Assembly (NCBI GenBank): GCA_029690005.1
Contig: CP121458.1
Span: 4,545,872 to 4,609,871, forward strand
Reading direction: 5' to 3'
DNA length: 64,000 nt
DNA from: Prescottella defluvii
GTDB taxonomy: Bacteria > Actinomycetota > Actinomycetes > Mycobacteriales > Mycobacteriaceae
Part shown: piece by piece, positions 38,079 through 47,084 of the stretch
Layout of the letters: the number at the start of each line of letters is the position of its first letter
Position numbering within the stretch: position 1 is the first letter of the stretch
Made by a program: the position numbers and the translations under genes
The notes under the pieces: model-generated
What the model was told of the DNA's origin: nothing
The model's input: the letters and a program-made list of their open reading frames with translations, nothing else
Database searches by the model: none

Positions 38079-38871
38079 GCGCGCGGCGCCCGCAGAACAC
38101 GGCCCGGTTCGCCGGTTGCTGCCGGCGGTGGTCGTGGTGATCGCGCTCGTCGCGGCGTGGCAGGTCTACGTCGCGGCGAGCGGGATCCGCCCGCAGGTGC
38201 TGCCGTCCCCGGCCCGCGTGCTCGAGCAGGGCTGGGCGCACCGCGACGACATCGCCGTCCACGCCTGGGCCACGCTCCAGGTGACGCTCGTCGGGTTCGC
38301 GGTGTCGCTCGTGGTCGCGTGGGCGCTCGCGATCGCCGTCGACTTCTCCCCCTGGCTGCGACGGGCGTTCGTCCCGCTGTTCGTGGTCTCGCAGACCTTG
38401 CCGATCATCGCGATCGCGCCGCTGATGATCATCTGGTTCGGATTCGGGCTGCTGCCCAAGGTCCTGGTGATCGCGCTCGCGACGTTCTTCCCGATGGCGA
38501 TCGGCCTGATCGAGGGGTTCGCGGCCACCGACCGGGAAGCCGGCGCGCTGCTGCGCAGCATGGGTGCGTCGCGGTGGCAGGAGTTCTGGTACGTGCGACT
38601 GCCGTCCGCGCTCCCCCGCTTCTTCACCGCACTGCGGATCGGCATCACCTACGCCGTGGTGGGCGCGGTGTTCGCCGAATACGTCGGCGCCAGTTCCGGA
38701 CTCGGCATCTACATGAGCGTCCAGAAGAACTCGTTCCGGACCGACCTGGTGCTCGCGGCCGTCGTGGTGACCGCCGCGATCAGCGTCACGCTGTACCTGT
38801 GCACGTTCGCGATCGAACGGATCGTCGCGCCCTGGATTCAGCAGCCGCGGCAGGAGCAGCGTCATGACTAG
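38056..38871 (+). CDS. thiX: Thiamine-precursor ABC transporter permease
   Basis: 271 aa. Six membrane helices. 'VSQTLPIIAIAPLMIIWFGF' and 'EGFAATDREAGALLRSMGAS' (EAA-type loop) are typical of the SsuC/TauC/ThiX permease group. Overlaps thiY by 23 bp and thiZ by 8 bp, so the operon is densely packed. Specificity comes from the riboswitch and the ThiY partner. Confidence 0.9.
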   Translation: MSTSQRRRRAAPAEHGPVRRLLPAVVVVIALVAAWQVYVAASGIRPQVLPSPARVLEQGWAHRDDIAVHAWATLQVTLVGFAVSLVVAWALAIAVDFSPWLRRAFVPLFVVSQTLPIIAIAPLMIIWFGFGLLPKVLVIALATFFPMAIGLIEGFAATDREAGALLRSMGASRWQEFWYVRLPSALPRFFTALRIGITYAVVGAVFAEYVGASSGLGIYMSVQKNSFRTDLVLAAVVVTAAISVTLYLCTFAIERIVAPWIQQPRQEQRHD

Positions 38872-39637
38872 CAATCACTCCGAGGGCCCAGTTGTCGAAC
38901 TGTCGTCGGTCACCAAGTCGTTCGGCGCCCGGCAGGTCCTCGACGGGATCGACCTCGCGGTCCGCCCGGGCGAGTTCGTGTCCGTGATCGGCCCGAGCGG
39001 GTGCGGCAAGAGCACCGTGTTCGGGATCGTGGCGGGCCTCGAGACACCGGACGCCGGCAGCGCCGCGGCCCCGACGTGCGCGCACATGCCGCAGAAGGAC
39101 CTGCTCTTCCCGTGGCGATCGGTCCTCGACAACACCACCCTCGGGCTCGAGGTGCAGCGGATGCCCCGGGCGCAGGCCCGCGCCCGCGCCGCCGCCCTGT
39201 TCCCACGGTTCGGGCTCGCCGGCTTCGAGGACGCCCGGCCGCACCAACTGTCGGGCGGGATGCGCCAGCGGGCGGCCCTGCTGCGGACCGTGGTCCAGGA
39301 CCGCTCGGTCCTGCTGCTCGACGAGCCGTTCGGTGCGCTCGACTCGCTGACCCGCACCGAGATGCAGACCTGGCTGCAGGACGTGTGGCAGCAGTACCGC
39401 TGGACCGTCCTGATGATCACCCACGACGTCCGGGAGGCGGTGTTCCTGTCCGACCGGGTGGTGGTGCTGTCGGCCCGGCCCGCGACCGTGCGCCGCGAGG
39501 TGATCGTGGATCTGCCACGGCCGCGGGAACTCGCGGTCGTCACCTCCCCCGAATTCGCGACGATCGAAGGCGAACTGATCGAGGTCCTGCACGAGGAGTC
39601 CCGCCGCGCGCTGGCCGAACAAGAGACCGCCGGCTGA
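38864..39637 (+). CDS. thiZ: Thiamine-precursor ABC transporter ATPase
   Basis: 257 aa. Walker A 'IGPSGCGKSTVFGIVAGL', Q-loop 'CAHMPQKDLLFPWRSV', signature 'LSGGMRQRAALLRTVV', Walker B 'SVLLLDEPFGALDSLTR', H-loop 'ITHDVREAVFLSDR'. Last gene of the riboswitch-controlled operon. 'KDLLFPWRSVLDNTTLGLEV' is characteristic of the SsuB/TauB/ThiZ group. Confidence 0.9.
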   Translation: MTSNHSEGPVVELSSVTKSFGARQVLDGIDLAVRPGEFVSVIGPSGCGKSTVFGIVAGLETPDAGSAAAPTCAHMPQKDLLFPWRSVLDNTTLGLEVQRMPRAQARARAAALFPRFGLAGFEDARPHQLSGGMRQRAALLRTVVQDRSVLLLDEPFGALDSLTRTEMQTWLQDVWQQYRWTVLMITHDVREAVFLSDRVVVLSARPATVRREVIVDLPRPRELAVVTSPEFATIEGELIEVLHEESRRALAEQETAG

Positions 39638-39657
39638 CCGTAGAACCGGCCGGTCTC
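39623..39657 (+). terminator. Possible terminator overlapping thiZ stop
   Basis: GAGACCG-CCGG (39623-39633) pairs with CCGG-C-CGGTCTC (39646-39657), 11 bp with one bulged C, loop 12 nt. The hairpin spans the stop codon. The remaining 240 bp to the protease gene shows no other clear signal. Confidence 0.4.
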
Positions 39658-39900
39658 CTCGTCACGACCGAATCTCCTTCTCGTTCAAGGGAAACCGGTC
39701 GGTTCACACCCAATCGAGATGATTGCCCGTTATCTCTCGACGAATCGCTGCATCCTCGTTACTCTTCTGTTATGGCACTGGCAGCGGAATAGCGATCTAC
39801 CCGCCAGCGCCCCGGACAGGTCCTCGGTCACGCTCCCCGTCGCACCACACCCGTCCTCTGCCTCATGCCAGGTCGCGCTCATCATGCGAGGAACGACACG

Positions 39901-40596
39901 ATGACGAAACGAATCCTGCTCACGGCGGCCGCCGCACTCGCGGCGCTGGCGCCGGCGTTGGCGATCGCCCCCGCCGCATCGGCGGCCACAGGAACGGTCT
40001 CCAACGGCATCGGCTGGACGGCGAAGCCGGACGCCGGCCCGTCCAACCCGATGCAGAACCAGGAGTATTGCACCCTCGGCGTCGTCGGGACCGACAACCT
40101 CGGCAACAAGATCGCGATCTCCGCGGGGCACTGCGTGTCCGCGGTCGCGGGTGGTGCGACCGAATTCCCTGACGGAGCCACGGTGTACCGATTCGGGTCT
40201 AGCGGAACCGGGGCCCCGATCGGCACCATCGCGTACCGCGACCCGCACATCGACTACGCGGTGATCAAGCTGAACCCGGATACGGTCCTGACCTCCACCG
40301 GACCGGAAGCGCGGATCGACAGTATCGGGCCGTCCCACCCCGAAGGAACACTGTGCAAGTCCGGGGTCCGGACCGGCCTCACCTGCGGGCCGATCTACGG
40401 CCAGGCCGCGCCCCGGATCAACTCGTTCGCCACCGCCAACGGTGGCGACTCCGGCGGCCCCGCCTTCGTCAACGGCAGCCAATTGGTGGGCATGACCCGG
40501 GGACCGTTCGAGTTCATCGACTTCTCGGCGGTGCTCGACAGCATCGCCGCACAGGCCAACCCGATCGGCAAGGGCTTCGTCGTCACGAACGACTAG
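39901..40596 (+). CDS. Secreted trypsin-like serine protease (S1 family)
   Basis: 231 aa from ATG 39901 (GAGGA nine bases upstream). Signal peptide MTKRILLTAAAALAALAPA... cleaves after 'PAASA'. Catalytic triad visible: His in 'AISAGHCVSAV', Asp in 'DPHIDYAVIKL', Ser in 'NGGDSGGPAFVNGS'. Four Cys in the mature chain could form two disulfides. Single domain with no pro-region obvious. Similar secreted proteases occur in Nocardia and Rhodococcus. Confidence 0.9.
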   Translation: MTKRILLTAAAALAALAPALAIAPAASAATGTVSNGIGWTAKPDAGPSNPMQNQEYCTLGVVGTDNLGNKIAISAGHCVSAVAGGATEFPDGATVYRFGSSGTGAPIGTIAYRDPHIDYAVIKLNPDTVLTSTGPEARIDSIGPSHPEGTLCKSGVRTGLTCGPIYGQAAPRINSFATANGGDSGGPAFVNGSQLVGMTRGPFEFIDFSAVLDSIAAQANPIGKGFVVTND

Positions 40597-40609
40597 ATCG
40601 AGATCTCGT

Positions 40610-40626
40610 GCCTGCCCGCGGGCCAG
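40610..40626. terminator. Short GC hairpin between protease and hydrolase genes
   Basis: CCTGCCCG-CGGGCCAGG is an imperfect palindrome 14 bp after the protease stop. A second palindrome, CGAGATCTCG, precedes it. Weak evidence for termination. Confidence 0.3.
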
Positions 40627-40643
40627 GGATACGCGCTACCGTA

Positions 40644-40661
40644 TCGCAGTAGCTACTGCGA
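40644..40661. promoter_or_regulatory. 18-bp perfect palindrome at hydrolase translation start
   Basis: TCGCAGTAGCTACTGCGA is fully self-complementary and ends two bases before the AGGAG ribosome binding site of the downstream hydrolase (ATG 40672). Length and symmetry fit a TetR-family operator. No such regulator gene is in the window. A -10-like TACCGT lies at 40637-40642, so a bound repressor would cover the start of transcription. Confidence 0.6.
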
Positions 40662-40671
40662 CAGGAGTGGC

Positions 40672-41841
40672 ATGACCGATGACAAACGAGTCCTCGACTT
40701 GGACGGCCCCGCATCGGGATTCCACGCTTTCCACCCAGACATCAGTCTGAACTTTCAGTGCAATCGCTGGCTGGAGTGGATCGGCCCCGAGGCACACGCC
40801 GAGATTGCGACGATCGCGCACGCGGCCGGCAGCTACGAGGAGTGGATCGCCGGGTACCTCGCCTTGGCCGAACGGGTGCGTGTCGAGGGGCGCAGTCTTG
40901 CGGGCGCGTACTACGACCGGGCGGCCGAGTTCTTCATGACTCCCGATGACCCGCGCAAGTCGGCCGCGCGGTCCAGGTTCGTGACCACGATGCAGGAATC
41001 GTACGGACTTCACCCGGATCGTGTGCCCTACGAGAACGCATGGCTTCCTGCCTATGATCTGCGTCCGTCGGGGACGCCGACAGGCCCGACCATGGTCATC
41101 TTCGGCGGATTCGACAGCTACATCGAGGAGTTCTTCCCGCTGCTGACGGCCATCACGGCAACCGGGCATCGGGTCGTCGCCTTCGATGGCCCAGGACAGG
41201 GCGGAGCCCTCGAGGATGCCGGTGTAGTCCTCACCCACGAATGGGAACGACCCATCGCCGCGGTCCTCGACCACTACGGTCTCGACGATGTCACCGCGGT
41301 CGGAATCTCGATGGGCGGAGGACTGGTGATCCGCGCCGCGGCATTCGAGCCACGAATCCGCCGGGCCGTCGCATGGGACATCTTCGACGACGAACTCGAG
41401 GTTGTCTCGCGACAAGTCGCTCCTCGTGCGGCACGGATCATCCGAGCAGCACTCGCGCTCCGTGCGCGGCCGGTCATCGATGTCGCAGCCCGCGCCGCGG
41501 CGGTCCGTCGACCCGTCACGCGGTGGGGCCTGTGGCAGGGGATGCATATCACCGGGACCACCTCGCCGTATGAGTTTCTGACCTCGGCCGCGACGATCAC
41601 CACCCGGCGTGTCTCCGGCAGGGTCACCGCGGATGTGCTCTTGATCGCCGGAGCAGCCGACCATTACGTTCCGCTGCACCAACTCCACCGCCAGGCCGGA
41701 AATCTCACAGCGGCCCGCTCGGTCACCACCAGGGTCTTCACCGCGGCCGAGCACGCGAGCAACCACTGCCAGGTCGGCAACAACAGCGCCTGCGCCCGCA
41801 CCATCCTGGCCTGGGAAGACACCCTGCTCTCTGCGGCCTAG
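40672..41841 (+). CDS. Alpha/beta hydrolase, FrsA/DUF1100-like
   Basis: 389 aa. N-terminal helical cap of about 130 residues ('NRWLEWIGPEAHAEIATIAH', 'DRAAEFFMTPDDPRK'), then the hydrolase core: 'MVIFGGFDSYIEEFFPLL', 'VVAFDGPGQGGALEDAG' and nucleophile elbow 'AVGISMGGGLVIRAAA'. The catalytic Asp/His probably lie in 'IAGAADHYVPLHQL' and 'FTAAEHASNHCQVGN'. This layout matches 2,6-dihydroxypseudooxynicotine hydrolase/FrsA-like enzymes. Its stop shares CTAG with the converging STM4011 gene. Confidence 0.82.
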   Translation: MTDDKRVLDLDGPASGFHAFHPDISLNFQCNRWLEWIGPEAHAEIATIAHAAGSYEEWIAGYLALAERVRVEGRSLAGAYYDRAAEFFMTPDDPRKSAARSRFVTTMQESYGLHPDRVPYENAWLPAYDLRPSGTPTGPTMVIFGGFDSYIEEFFPLLTAITATGHRVVAFDGPGQGGALEDAGVVLTHEWERPIAAVLDHYGLDDVTAVGISMGGGLVIRAAAFEPRIRRAVAWDIFDDELEVVSRQVAPRAARIIRAALALRARPVIDVAARAAAVRRPVTRWGLWQGMHITGTTSPYEFLTSAATITTRRVSGRVTADVLLIAGAADHYVPLHQLHRQAGNLTAARSVTTRVFTAAEHASNHCQVGNNSACARTILAWEDTLLSAA

Positions 41842-42710
41842 GCCGGCCGCCCCGACTGGAACGGCAGCCACACCGGCTCGGCCGGAATCCGTTCCAGCAC
41901 ACCACCGGCGAAGACGTCGTACAGCGGGAGCTGCTCGGTGTGCACATACCCGATGTGGCAGTCGCACACCTCCAGCGGGCAAGGCCTCGGCCGCAACGCG
42001 TTTCGGAAGGATCCGTCGTACAGTTTCCCGAGTTCCTCGGGGACGAAGTGACAGCGGCGGACGACGCCGGTGCCGTCGACGGACACCACCGAGTCCCCGG
42101 TGCGGCACGATCGTCCGTGCGTCCGATGCGGATGCCGGCTGAACTCGAAGAGCGGGTCGATCGCGATCCAGTCGGCCGCTTCGGCGTCGGTGTACACGTG
42201 CCCCTCGGCGGCGTTGACCCACAGGTACACCGAATCCGGGAGTTCCGCGCGCAGCCGACGGCCCGCCGCCAGATGCTCCGGCAGTCCGACGACACCCACG
42301 CTGAACCGCACGCCGAGCGCGGTCAGTTCGGCGGTCTTGGTCAGGAACCGGTCGTGGGGCGTCTGACCGGGGTGGTACGTGCACCACAGAGCGACCGCGT
42401 CGCGGTCGGCGTCGTCGAGCCAGCCGGTGCGGCAGCTCAGGTTGGTCTGGATCGCCACCCTGCGCACGTGAGGCAGCCGCGACAGCGTCACCAGAGCCCG
42501 CCGGTACCAGGACCGCACCAGGCCCTCGCCCCAGGGAGTGAACAGGATCGACAGCTCTTGGTCCTGATCCGCCACCCACGCGCAGAATCTGTCCAACGCG
42601 GCCCGGTCGGCGCGCAGCTGCTCGGAGGTGTCCCGGCGTTTGGCGAACGGGCAGTACGGGCAGTCGTAGTCGCAGGACGCCAGCGGGCCCCGGTACAGAA
42701 TGGTCAGCAT
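41838..42710 (-). CDS. STM4011-family radical SAM protein
   Basis: 290 aa, intact. The radical-SAM cluster motif is 'CDYDCPYCPFAKRRD' (residues 12-19, C-x3-C-x2-C). Later Cys residues ('NLSCRTGWL', 'GRSCRTGD', 'RCHFVPEEL', 'PCPLEVCDCHIGYVH') could bind an auxiliary cluster. 'LSILFTPWGEGLVRSWYRR' and 'ALGVRFSVGVVGLPEHLAAG' are barrel strands. Last gene of the five-gene cluster, 2 bp after STM4012. Reaction unknown; the family is named after a Salmonella gene of unknown function. Confidence 0.82.
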   Translation of the reverse strand: MLTILYRGPLASCDYDCPYCPFAKRRDTSEQLRADRAALDRFCAWVADQDQELSILFTPWGEGLVRSWYRRALVTLSRLPHVRRVAIQTNLSCRTGWLDDADRDAVALWCTYHPGQTPHDRFLTKTAELTALGVRFSVGVVGLPEHLAAGRRLRAELPDSVYLWVNAAEGHVYTDAEAADWIAIDPLFEFSRHPHRTHGRSCRTGDSVVSVDGTGVVRRCHFVPEELGKLYDGSFRNALRPRPCPLEVCDCHIGYVHTEQLPLYDVFAGGVLERIPAEPVWLPFQSGRPA

Positions 42711-42712
42711 CG

Positions 42713-44076
42713 TCAGCGGCCTTCGTACTCCGCCATCGCGGCCCGCACCTGCGGCGAGAAGAGCTCCGGCCCGATAGCGTCCGAGTACGCCAGACCGAGC
42801 TCGGTCAGCCGCAGCCTGCCGCCGTCGGACTCCAGCCATCCGCGCTGGGACCACCGGCTCAGCTCGACGCCGAAATGCTCGTTCGGATCGGCCCGAACCG
42901 GGACCGATAGTCGGCCGACGGCATTCCGGTGGCCTGCAGCACGGACTGCAGCAGGTGGCGGCGCCGGGCCTCGTCGTCGGTCATCGCGTGACCGACGACG
43001 GCGCGTCGGAAGTCCTCGACCGTGCCCGCCACATAGTCGTCGATGATGGCTCGCACCTCGTGCGCACCGACCGCGTAGTCGAACGAGTAGTGCAGATCCC
43101 TGGTGTACGACCTTGCGCCACAACCGAGTCCGATCATGCCGTCGGTCTGGCAAGCGTAGTCGTCGGGACCGAGATCGGGTGCGTCGGAGCGGCGAAACAT
43201 GCGCATCGACTCCTGGACGTAGCCCGACGCGATCAGGTGATCGCGGCCGCGGCGGTAGAGATCCAGTCGGTGGGCGTCCCATTCCGGGTCGGGGCCGGCG
43301 CCGCGGCGGGCCAGACCCGTCAGCGGCCGCACGTACAGCGGGTACAGGTACAGCTCCTCGGGACGCCAGGCCAGCGCGGCGTCGAGGGAGGCGATCCAGG
43401 AATCCGGTGTCTGGCCGTCGATCCCGTAGATCAGATCGATGTTGAGGACCTCGATGGCGGCATCCCGGATGCGCCCCAGCGCGGCCTCCACGTCCGCGCG
43501 CCGTTGCGGGCGGACCGCCGCCCGGGCCTCGGTGTCGTCGAAGCTCTGCACGCCGAGGCTCAGCCGCGTGACGCCGCGCTCGACCAGCACCGCGAGCCGG
43601 TCGGCAGTCGCCGTCGCCGGCGACGCCTCCACCGACAGCGGGACCGCTCTCAGGTCGGCGCCCAGGCTCTCGGCGATGTCGCACAGCCCCTCCAACTCCC
43701 CCGCGGTCAGGTAGGTGGGGGTCCCGCCGCCGAACGCCGCCGTCGCGAAGTGGGCCGAGGGCGCCAGCGCCTCGCGCACCGCCTCGGCCTGCCGCTCCAG
43801 GGCGTCCAGGTATCGGGTGGTCAGTTCGCCCGGCGCACCGACACGCGTGAAGAGGTTGCAGAAGCCGCAGCGCACCTCGCAGAACGGCACGTGCAGGTAC
43901 AGCGACAGCGCGTCCTGCGGTTCGTTCGCCCACAGTTCCGTCAGGGTCGGGCGCGGCTGCAGCGGCCGGTACGCCGTCTTGTGCGGGTACGCGTACACGT
44001 AGTTCTGGTACGGCGCAACGTAATCCGCCGCGACAGCATCCGGTGCTACTGATAGGGGCAGGTCGACGGTGGTCAT
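42713..44076 (-). CDS. STM4012-family radical SAM protein, HemN-like (frameshifted)
   Basis: About 454 aa from ATG 44076. HemN-type core: 'LYLHVPFCEVRCGFCNLFTR' with C-x3-C-x2-C, then 'TAAFGGGTPTYLTAGELEGL', 'TRLSLGVQSFDDTEARAA', 'NIDLIYGIDGQTPDSWIASL'. C-terminal HemN-like helical domain 'NEHFGVELSRWSQRGWLESD' follows one missing G near 42890. 'GLGCGARSYTRDLHYSFDY' is family-specific. Overlaps the sulfatase-like gene (ATGA). Being HemN-like does not make it a coproporphyrinogen oxidase. Confidence 0.85.
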
Positions 44077-44878
44077 CTCGGTCCCTCGAGGAAGAAGTGC
44101 GCGTACGGCACCGTCCACACCACCGAGCGTCCCAACCGGTGCCCGGTGTAGCCGTCCTCGCCGTACGCAGTGCCGTGGTCGGAGCACACGATCGCGAAGC
44201 ACCGTCGCCGGCTCGACATGGCGGCGAACAGTCGCCCGATGTGCCGATCCACGTACTCCAGCGCGGCCGCATGCGTCGCCCGGCTGTCCCCATGATCGGC
44301 GGTGGCGCCCTCGGCGAAGAACCAGTTCGGTTGGTGCAGAGCCGAGACGTTGACGAACAGGAACAGGCGACGCTCGGCCGGAAGACCGGCCACCACCCGT
44401 GCCGCCAGGTCCACCTGGGCCTCGAACGACGTCGGCGACGTCACCCCGAGTTCGGGCGACCAGTGCGCCTCGTCGAACATGTCCGGCAGCACCGAGCCCA
44501 ACGCGCCGCGGCGGTTGAAGAAGCCGACGCCGCCGATGCACGCCGTGTGGTAGCCGGCGGAGGCAAGGCCCGCAACGAGATTCGGCTCCGCGAACACGAA
44601 GGTGCCGTCCGCGGTCGACTCGCTGCCACCGAACTCGGCGGCGAACAGCCGCGGATGCGGCCCCTGCCCCACCGGGGTGGGCAGGAATCCGGCGAACATC
44701 GCCTGGTGCGAGGCGTAGGTGAAGCTGCCGGGGCATGGCGCTCCTCCCACCGCCCGCCCGGCAGGTGCCGTGCCAGGTTCGGGATCCGCCCGGCGGCCGC
44801 GAGTTCGCAGGCCACGTCGTAGCGCAGGGTGTCGAGCGTGACCAGCAGAATGTCGTCGGCGCCGACGACGGTGTTCAT
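44073..44878 (-). CDS. STM4013-family sulfatase-like hydrolase (frameshifted)
   Basis: About 268 aa from ATG 44878. 'DDILLVTLDTLRYDVACEL' has the metal Asp of the alkaline-phosphatase superfamily; 'PGSFTYASHQAMFAGFLPTP' (one C missing near 44735) is the nucleophile region but lacks the C/S-x-P-x-R of true sulfatases. 'FLFVNVSALHQPNWF', 'DRHIGRLFAAM' and 'IVCSDHGTAYGEDGYTGHRL' supply the second metal site. Likely a phosphatase or transferase of the fold rather than a sulfatase. Substrate unknown. Confidence 0.82.
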
Positions 44879-44879
44879 G

Positions 44880-45974
44880 TCAGGCAGCGGCATGTTCGGC
44901 CCATCCCGGGATCGCCGACAGTTGCGCCTCGTAGGTGTCCAGCCCGTCGGCGCGTCCGGGGAGCCCGCTCAGGCCCGGGAGCAGGTCACCGAAGGCGTTC
45001 ACCTCACCCACCACGGCACCGCGCCAGTTCGCGGCGGGCAGCAGGTCCACCCCGACGCACAGGGTGCGCGGGAATCGCGCGGCGGCCGATTCCGCTACGG
45101 CGAGCGCACTTTCCCAGCCGTAGCCCGCGGAGTCGAACGCTGCCCGCACGGCTTCGAGATCGCCGCGCTGCCCGCCCAGATGCAGGTTGGTCATCGGGTG
45201 GGTGCTGGTGCGCACCACCGCGTGGGTCGCCCGCCCGGCGACCACCACCACCCGCAGGTCGGCCGTGCGGCCCCGCGACGACGGCTTCGGCAACCACGCC
45301 TCGATGTGCAGGAGTTCACCGGCCAGCGCGTCAACGAGTGCGCCGACGTCGGCCTCGCCCGTGAATCGGCGGACCCGCAGCGAGTTGTAGGCTCCGTCGG
45401 CCGCGATCTCCGCACTGCTGCGGGCCTGCACCCGGCCACCGGGCGCGGTCTCCACCGCGACAACCCCGGCTGCGGAGGATCCGTGCGCGGGTTTGAGGAA
45501 GAACCGTCGCAGCCCGGCAGCGGCGGCCAGCTCGCGCACCTCCGGCCAACTCCCCGGCGCCGGTGCGTCGCTGCCCGACGTCGGTGACAGCGGCACCGGG
45601 ACACCCCCGCCCGCGAGGGCGGCGTGGCACCGGCGCTTGTCGAACAGCACCGCCAGATCGTCGGGATCAGTCAGCAATCGCCCGCTGCGCAAAGTCCCGA
45701 CCGCGGCGAGCAGCGATGCGTACCACCGTGTTCCGTCGGCGATACGTGTCGGGTCGCCGGGTCCGCGGAGCAGTGCGTCTACGTCTGGGTCCTCGCCGGG
45801 CGAGTCGAGTCGCACCAACTCGTCCGGGTCGAACCGAGCCCCGCGCGCCGTGAGCACCTCACGCCACGACACCACCCGTGGGGTCGACGTCCCGTGGCGG
45901 GCCGCGGCGTCCAACAGCATCGTGACGCGGCGGTTGTCCGGGTTGCCCACGACCGCCAAGCGGGGACGCGTCAT
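44880..45974 (-). CDS. STM4014-family ATP-grasp-like protein
   Basis: 364 aa, intact. Reads as an ATP-grasp ligase: N-terminal Rossmann-like lobe (RLAVVGNPDNRRVTMLLDAA), 'LFDKRRCHAALAGGGVPVPL' entry, 'RRFFLKPAHGSSAAGVVAVE' lysine/glycine loop, 'LRVVVVAGRATHAVVRTS', and 'GVDLLPAANWRGAVVGEVNA' ending in the Mg-binding E-x-N (GEVNAFGD). ATP-grasp enzymes join carboxylates to amines or thiols. It sits between the LRR and sulfatase-like genes; acceptor unknown. Confidence 0.82.
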   Translation of the reverse strand: MTRPRLAVVGNPDNRRVTMLLDAAARHGTSTPRVVSWREVLTARGARFDPDELVRLDSPGEDPDVDALLRGPGDPTRIADGTRWYASLLAAVGTLRSGRLLTDPDDLAVLFDKRRCHAALAGGGVPVPLSPTSGSDAPAPGSWPEVRELAAAAGLRRFFLKPAHGSSAAGVVAVETAPGGRVQARSSAEIAADGAYNSLRVRRFTGEADVGALVDALAGELLHIEAWLPKPSSRGRTADLRVVVVAGRATHAVVRTSTHPMTNLHLGGQRGDLEAVRAAFDSAGYGWESALAVAESAAARFPRTLCVGVDLLPAANWRGAVVGEVNAFGDLLPGLSGLPGRADGLDTYEAQLSAIPGWAEHAAA

Positions 45975-46921
45975 TCGCCGACCGCGACCGACCGGTAGAT
46001 CGTTCCCTCGTCCTCGTCTTCCTCGGCGTCCTCGCCATCGAGATTCAGTTGCACGCCGGACGGTTCGAGCGCCGCCCGCAAGCGCTCCCGCATGCTCTCG
46101 CTGAGGTAGTTGTGGTGCAGGTCGAGCGATTCGAGGTGGGTGAGCGACTGCCCCGCGAGCAGCGCCTCGGCGCCGGAGTTCAGCAGGATGCCCTTGGACA
46201 GATCCAGGACCCGCAGCCGCGGAACGATCGGCGCGCTCGCGACAGCGGCCGCGATCTCGTCCTGGTACTCGCTGTTCGCGAGCGCGAGGCGCGTCAGCTG
46301 CGGCAGTCTCTCCCCGGTGAGGATCGGGCGAGATCGCCGACGGTCGAATCGGCGCCGTAGTTCTCGTCGCCCAACCACAGTTCGAGGTCGGTCAGCGCCG
46401 GGAGATCCGACGCGGCCACGGCCCGGACGACATCGGCGGACAGGCCACCGGTCTCGATCACCAGGCTGCGCAGGTGCTCGTGCCGCACCGGGCTGAGCGC
46501 CAGTTGGGTACCGCCGCGCACCCCCAGATGCTCGAGCCGAGGAAACGCCGTCAGCAGGGCTGTGATGTCCGACTGCACGATCCACGAGATCTCCGCAGTC
46601 CTCGAAGGTCATGTCGCCCACGAACAGCGACCGCAGCGCGGGGAGTTCACCGGCGGCCTCTACGAGTGCCTCGACCACGTCGGCCGAGCTGTTCTCGTCA
46701 GGGCTCGGACCAGCCGCCGACCACGATCGCCTGCACGGTCGACGGATCGACCGCGGCCCGGAACTTCGCGAACGCCGCCGGCCACTCCACGGGTTCGTCA
46801 TCGTACGTGGGAACCGAGATTCGCCACGCGACCGGCCCCTCCGTCGGAACGGTGGGGCAGTGTCGATCGGGAACTCGACGACGGGAAGGCCGTGGAACTC
46901 GTTCTGCAGGTCACTGATCAC
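45971..46921 (-). CDS. STM4015-family leucine-rich-repeat protein (several frameshifts)
   Basis: About 316 aa from GTG 46921 (AGGAG upstream). LRR units read 'LPALRSLFVGDMTFEDCGEI', 'FPRLEHLGVRGGTQLALSPV', 'LRSLVIETGGLSADVV', 'LPALTDLELWLGDENYGADS', 'LPQLTRLALANSEYQDEIAA', 'VPRLRVLDLSKGILLNSGAE' and 'LTHLESLDLHHNYLSESMRE'. At least four indels (about 46320, 46590, 46705, 46850) scramble the middle although the outer frame stays open. First gene of the cluster; ATGA overlap with STM4014. Likely a binding scaffold. Confidence 0.78.
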   Translation of the reverse strand: MISDLQNEFHGLPVVEFPIDTAPPFRRRGRSRGESRFPRTMTNPWSGRRRSRSSGPRSIRRPCRRSWSAAGPSPDENSSADVVEALVEAAGELPALRSLFVGDMTFEDCGDLVDRAVGHHSPADGVSSARASGGARRYPTGAQPGAARAPAQPGDRDRWPVRRCRPGRGRVGSPGADRPRTVVGRRELRRRFDRRRSRPILTGERLPQLTRLALANSEYQDEIAAAVASAPIVPRLRVLDLSKGILLNSGAEALLAGQSLTHLESLDLHHNYLSESMRERLRAALEPSGVQLNLDGEDAEEDEDEGTIYRSVAVGE

Positions 46922-47032
46922 CGGGGCGCTCCTGGTCTCGGATGGATTCGATGCCGATTATGCCCGATTCCGAACGGTCGCCTCGAAACCACTGGTCAAC
47001 GCAAACGACCTCGGCCGCACCGTGATCGACGA

Positions 47033-47066
47033 GCGCCCCGCCGCCCGATAACGGACGGCGGGGCGC
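47033..47066 (-). terminator. 11-bp GC hairpin downstream of kstD
   Basis: GCGCCCCGCCG (47033-47043) and CGGCGGGGCGC (47056-47066), perfect, 12-nt loop, 19 bp after the kstD stop on the minus strand. Good terminator candidate without U tract. The rest of the 163-bp gap to the STM4015 gene carries its ribosome binding site only. Confidence 0.65.
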
Positions 47067-47084
47067 AGGCAGTGCGGGTACCGG

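Noticed and set aside
34534-41841. Shared CTAG stop codons of two convergent gene pairs (34534-34537 and 41838-41841)
   Set aside because: CTAG is the natural outcome when two TAG stops overlap; no special role is indicated.
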